Below, one piece after another: positions 61,896 to 64,000 of a stretch of DNA of 64,000 nucleotides (within the stretch, counting starts at the first letter, position 1; every line of letters starts with the position of its first letter). The notes under the pieces are model-generated. The model was not told the origin of the DNA. It searched no databases and saw only the letters and a program-made list of their open reading frames with translations. The translations under genes and the position numbers were made by a program. Origin of the DNA: Peribacillus simplex (GTDB taxonomy: Bacteria > Bacillota > Bacilli > Bacillales > DSM-1321); assembly GCF_900156045.1 (NCBI RefSeq), contig NZ_FTMX01000005.1, positions 372,001-436,000 on the forward strand, in the 5' to 3' direction.

Positions 61896-63365
61896 TTAAG
61901 AACCTTTAATGAAAACTGTTTTTATGGCTGTATAAAATTCTTTCGCTGCTTCACCTTGCTCTCGCGAACCCGTGCTCGATGCTTTCATGCCTCCGAATGG
62001 GGCTTGCAACTCAACGCCCGCGCTTTCTGCGTTTATACGGACAAGCCCTGCCTCAATTTCATCGATGAAATCCAAAATCGAGCTAATATTTGATGTGAAG
62101 ATTGATGCACTCAATCCGTATTTCGTATTATTTGCCATGTCAATCGCCTCGGCAAGATCGGTTGCTTTCATAAGCCCGATAACCGGTCCAAAAATTTCTG
62201 CCTGTGCTATCACCATATCCGTCGTCACGCCTTCAAAAATCGCAGGTGTAATGAAAAAGCCCCCATCATAGTCTCCGCCAGTTAATATCTCCCCGCCATG
62301 TATGAGTTTTGCTCCCTCCTGCTTGCCTTTTTCAATGTACTCTTTCACCGTATTGAACTGGCTTTCGCTTGCACATGGGCCCATCCAAATTCCTTCTTGA
62401 AGGCCGTTGCCAACCGTTATTTTCGCTGCTGCTTCTACCAGTTTTTGTTTAAATACATCATAGACCGAGGATTCAACAACAACACGGCTTGAAGCTGTGC
62501 ATTTTTGGCCGGAGGAACGAAATCCACCGTTGATGACCGCTTCGACTGCTTGGTCGATGTTTGCATCTTTCGTCACGATGACTGGATTCTTGCCTCCCAT
62601 TTCAAGCTGATATTTTATCCCGCGGGCGGAAGCTGATTTTGCGACGCTCTGACCGACACTTTCAGAACCGGTAAACGTGATTGCATTTAAAAGCGGATGA
62701 TCGATGAGCCCTTGGCCAATGATCGATCCTTTACCGGTAATGAAATTCAAAACACCCTCAGGGAAGCCTGCTTTGGTAAAGCATTCCATGACTTTGGCTG
62801 CTGTAACGGCACCTTCCGTAGCGGGTTTCCATACGATTGTATTGCCATATACAAGAGCTGGAGCCATTTTCCAGATGGGAATTGCAACCGGGAAGTTCCA
62901 TGGCGTGATTATCCCGACTACACCAAGTGGGGAGCGTTTTGTAAACATTAGGGCATCTTTATCGGATGATGGTATAACATCGCCGTCTTTCCGCATCCCT
63001 TCCCCAGCATAGTAACGGAGGATTGCAACGCCTCGTGCAGTTTCGCCTTTTGCTTCAGGTAACGTTTTACCCATTTCGCGAGTCATGGTTTCGGCAATTT
63101 CATCTAGATTTTCTTCCAATATATTCGCCGTTTTGAAAAGGATTTGTCCACGTGCAGACTGCCCGAGCCTGCGCCATTCCCTCTTTGCCTTATCCGCAGA
63201 AGCCACAGCTTCGTTCAAGTCATTTTCTGTTGAGCTTTGTACGTAGCCAACCGGTTCTTTGTCCGCAGGATTAATGCTTTCGATTGTATTTCCAGAAGAT
63301 GCATTCACCCACTCATTATTAATGAAATTCTTATATGTTTTCGTTGCAAATGTAGTTGATATCAT
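61896..63365 (-). CDS. 2-ketoglutarate semialdehyde dehydrogenase-like ALDH
   Basis: 489 residues from the ATG at 63365 (AAAGGAG nine bases upstream). ALDH motifs: [14 protein letters not shown], general base Glu255 in L-E-M-G-G-K-N-P and Cys289 in S-G-Q-K-C-T-A. Length and motif spacing resemble B. subtilis GucD (YcbD), which oxidises 2-ketoglutarate semialdehyde in glucarate/galactarate use. Placed between a GarD/UxaA-type dehydratase and dgoD, it would carry the oxidative branch into the TCA cycle. Confidence 0.87.
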   Translation of the reverse strand: MISTTFATKTYKNFINNEWVNASSGNTIESINPADKEPVGYVQSSTENDLNEAVASADKAKREWRRLGQSARGQILFKTANILEENLDEIAETMTREMGKTLPEAKGETARGVAILRYYAGEGMRKDGDVIPSSDKDALMFTKRSPLGVVGIITPWNFPVAIPIWKMAPALVYGNTIVWKPATEGAVTAAKVMECFTKAGFPEGVLNFITGKGSIIGQGLIDHPLLNAITFTGSESVGQSVAKSASARGIKYQLEMGGKNPVIVTKDANIDQAVEAVINGGFRSSGQKCTASSRVVVESSVYDVFKQKLVEAAAKITVGNGLQEGIWMGPCASESQFNTVKEYIEKGKQEGAKLIHGGEILTGGDYDGGFFITPAIFEGVTTDMVIAQAEIFGPVIGLMKATDLAEAIDMANNTKYGLSASIFTSNISSILDFIDEIEAGLVRINAESAGVELQAPFGGMKASSTGSREQGEAAKEFYTAIKTVFIKGS

Positions 63366-63387
63366 AATCTTTAGCTCCTTTTTCGTT

Positions 63388-64000
63388 TTAGAATGTTGGT
63401 CCAATTCTCCAAATACCAAAGTCATGCTGCTTTAAGATCTCCGCTTTTGTTAGTTTTCCGTTTGAAACATGCTGAATTTCTTCCATGATGCGCCTTCCCA
63501 CTTCATCAACGGTTTCTAAACCATCAACAATCGAACCGGCATTTAAATCCATATTTTCATTCATCCTGTCAAACATTGGAGTATTAGTTGAGATTTTTAT
63601 GACAGGTGTTATAGGAGAACCTGTAGGCGTCCCTCTTCCACTTGTAAAGAGAACGATTTGGGCGCCGCCTGCGACCATTCCCGTCAATTGCTCAATATCA
63701 TGGCCAGGCGTATCCATCCAGACGAGCCCTTTTTTTGTGGGCACCTGGGCATAATCAATGACTTCTTCCAGTCTGGTTGTGCCTGATTTTGTCGCTGCAC
63801 CCAATGATTTTTCTTCGAGTGAGCTGAGACCTCCCTCAATGTTTCCCGGACTTGGATTTCCGGTACGGATATCTACGCCCATTTGAATCGAGCGGTCTTC
63901 CATCATTTTAATAACCGCATAAGCTTTTTTGGCTACCTGGTCGTTTGCCGCCCGGTTAGCGATCAAATGCTCTGCACCGATGAGTTCAGTCGTTTCCGCT
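63388..64000 (-). CDS. UxaA/GarD-family dehydratase, C-terminal ~204 residues (cut by window edge)
   Basis: The frame is open to the window end, so the start lies beyond. Visible: [30 protein letters not shown] and [12 protein letters not shown], clearly homologous to the altronate dehydratase at 39.0 kb (same N-x-E/K-G-G-(I/L)-S-(T/S)-L-E-E-K-S-L-G block). It may be a galactarate dehydratase or second altronate-type dehydratase; the C-terminus alone does not decide. Confidence 0.85.
   Translation of the reverse strand, partial: AETTELIGAEHLIANRAANDQVAKKAYAVIKMMEDRSIQMGVDIRTGNPSPGNIEGGLSSLEEKSLGAATKSGTTRLEEVIDYAQVPTKKGLVWMDTPGHDIEQLTGMVAGGAQIVLFTSGRGTPTGSPITPVIKISTNTPMFDRMNENMDLNAGSIVDGLETVDEVGRRIMEEIQHVSNGKLTKAEILKQHDFGIWRIGPTF

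Overview
The window looks like chromosome of a low-GC, spore-forming Bacillaceae bacterium, most likely a Bacillus/Peribacillus relative. The basis is strong AGGAGG-type ribosome binding sites, frequent TTG/GTG starts, and Bacillus-type gene content (opp operon, csp, YhgE, TerC behind a manganese riboswitch, RRNPP-type regulator, AcoR-like activator). The genus is inferred; no rRNA or other taxonomic marker is present. No tRNA, rRNA, prophage or CRISPR array was seen.

Left part (1-31 kb): mostly housekeeping and accessory metabolism. It holds the end of a 6-phosphogluconolactonase-like gene, an endonuclease I-like protein, a CoA-type Nudix hydrolase, an omega-aminotransferase/methylmalonate-semialdehyde dehydrogenase pair, acetyltransferases, a decayed 2-hydroxyacid dehydrogenase, a cold-shock gene, a crotonase, the oppABCDF operon with a hairpin after oppA, a LysM-CAP secreted protein, an RRNPP-like regulator, a DEDDh exonuclease, YhgE, nitronate monooxygenase, a HAD phosphatase, a cation diffusion facilitator, an amino-acid permease and an orphan histidine kinase. 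Three same-orientation copies of a ~165-175 bp element with terminal inverted repeats, each flanked by a perfect 8-bp direct repeat, are non-autonomous transposons; two of them bracket the RRNPP-like gene.

Middle (31-36 kb): an AcoR-like sigma-54 activator is divergent from an aldehyde dehydrogenase whose upstream region has a full-consensus -24/-12 promoter and two palindromic activator sites. A TerC-family metal exporter lies behind a yybP-ykoY riboswitch.

Right part (36-64 kb): a sugar-acid island. (i) uxaA, an L-galactonate-dehydrogenase-like gene and uxaB lie divergent from an AraC regulator. (ii) kdgK, an Ldh2-type reductase, an L-gulonate-dehydrogenase-like gene, kdgA, uxuA and uxuB form one operon, followed by a LacI/KdgR-like regulator and an MFS transporter, with CTAAAYCGRTTTAG palindromes in front of kdgK and the transporter. 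(iii) A third cluster has a UxaA/GarD-family dehydratase (cut by the window edge), a ketoglutarate-semialdehyde dehydrogenase, dgoD, a DHDPS-family aldolase/dehydratase, an unrecognised protein, a 2-hydroxyacid dehydrogenase, a FAH-family hydrolase, a second KDG kinase and a second KDPG aldolase. Branches (i) and (ii) converge on 2-keto-3-deoxygluconate, but no uronate isomerase is present; each branch instead has an aldonate-type dehydrogenase, so L-aldonates are plausible substrates.

Between clusters (ii) and (iii) sits larE-larB-larC1-larC2 plus a nickel permease, i.e. the machinery for the nickel-pincer (NPN) cofactor, without a larA-type racemase. Its position suggests a nickel-pincer hydroxy-acid racemase or epimerase that feeds sugar-acid catabolism and lies outside this window; this is the most interesting lead here.
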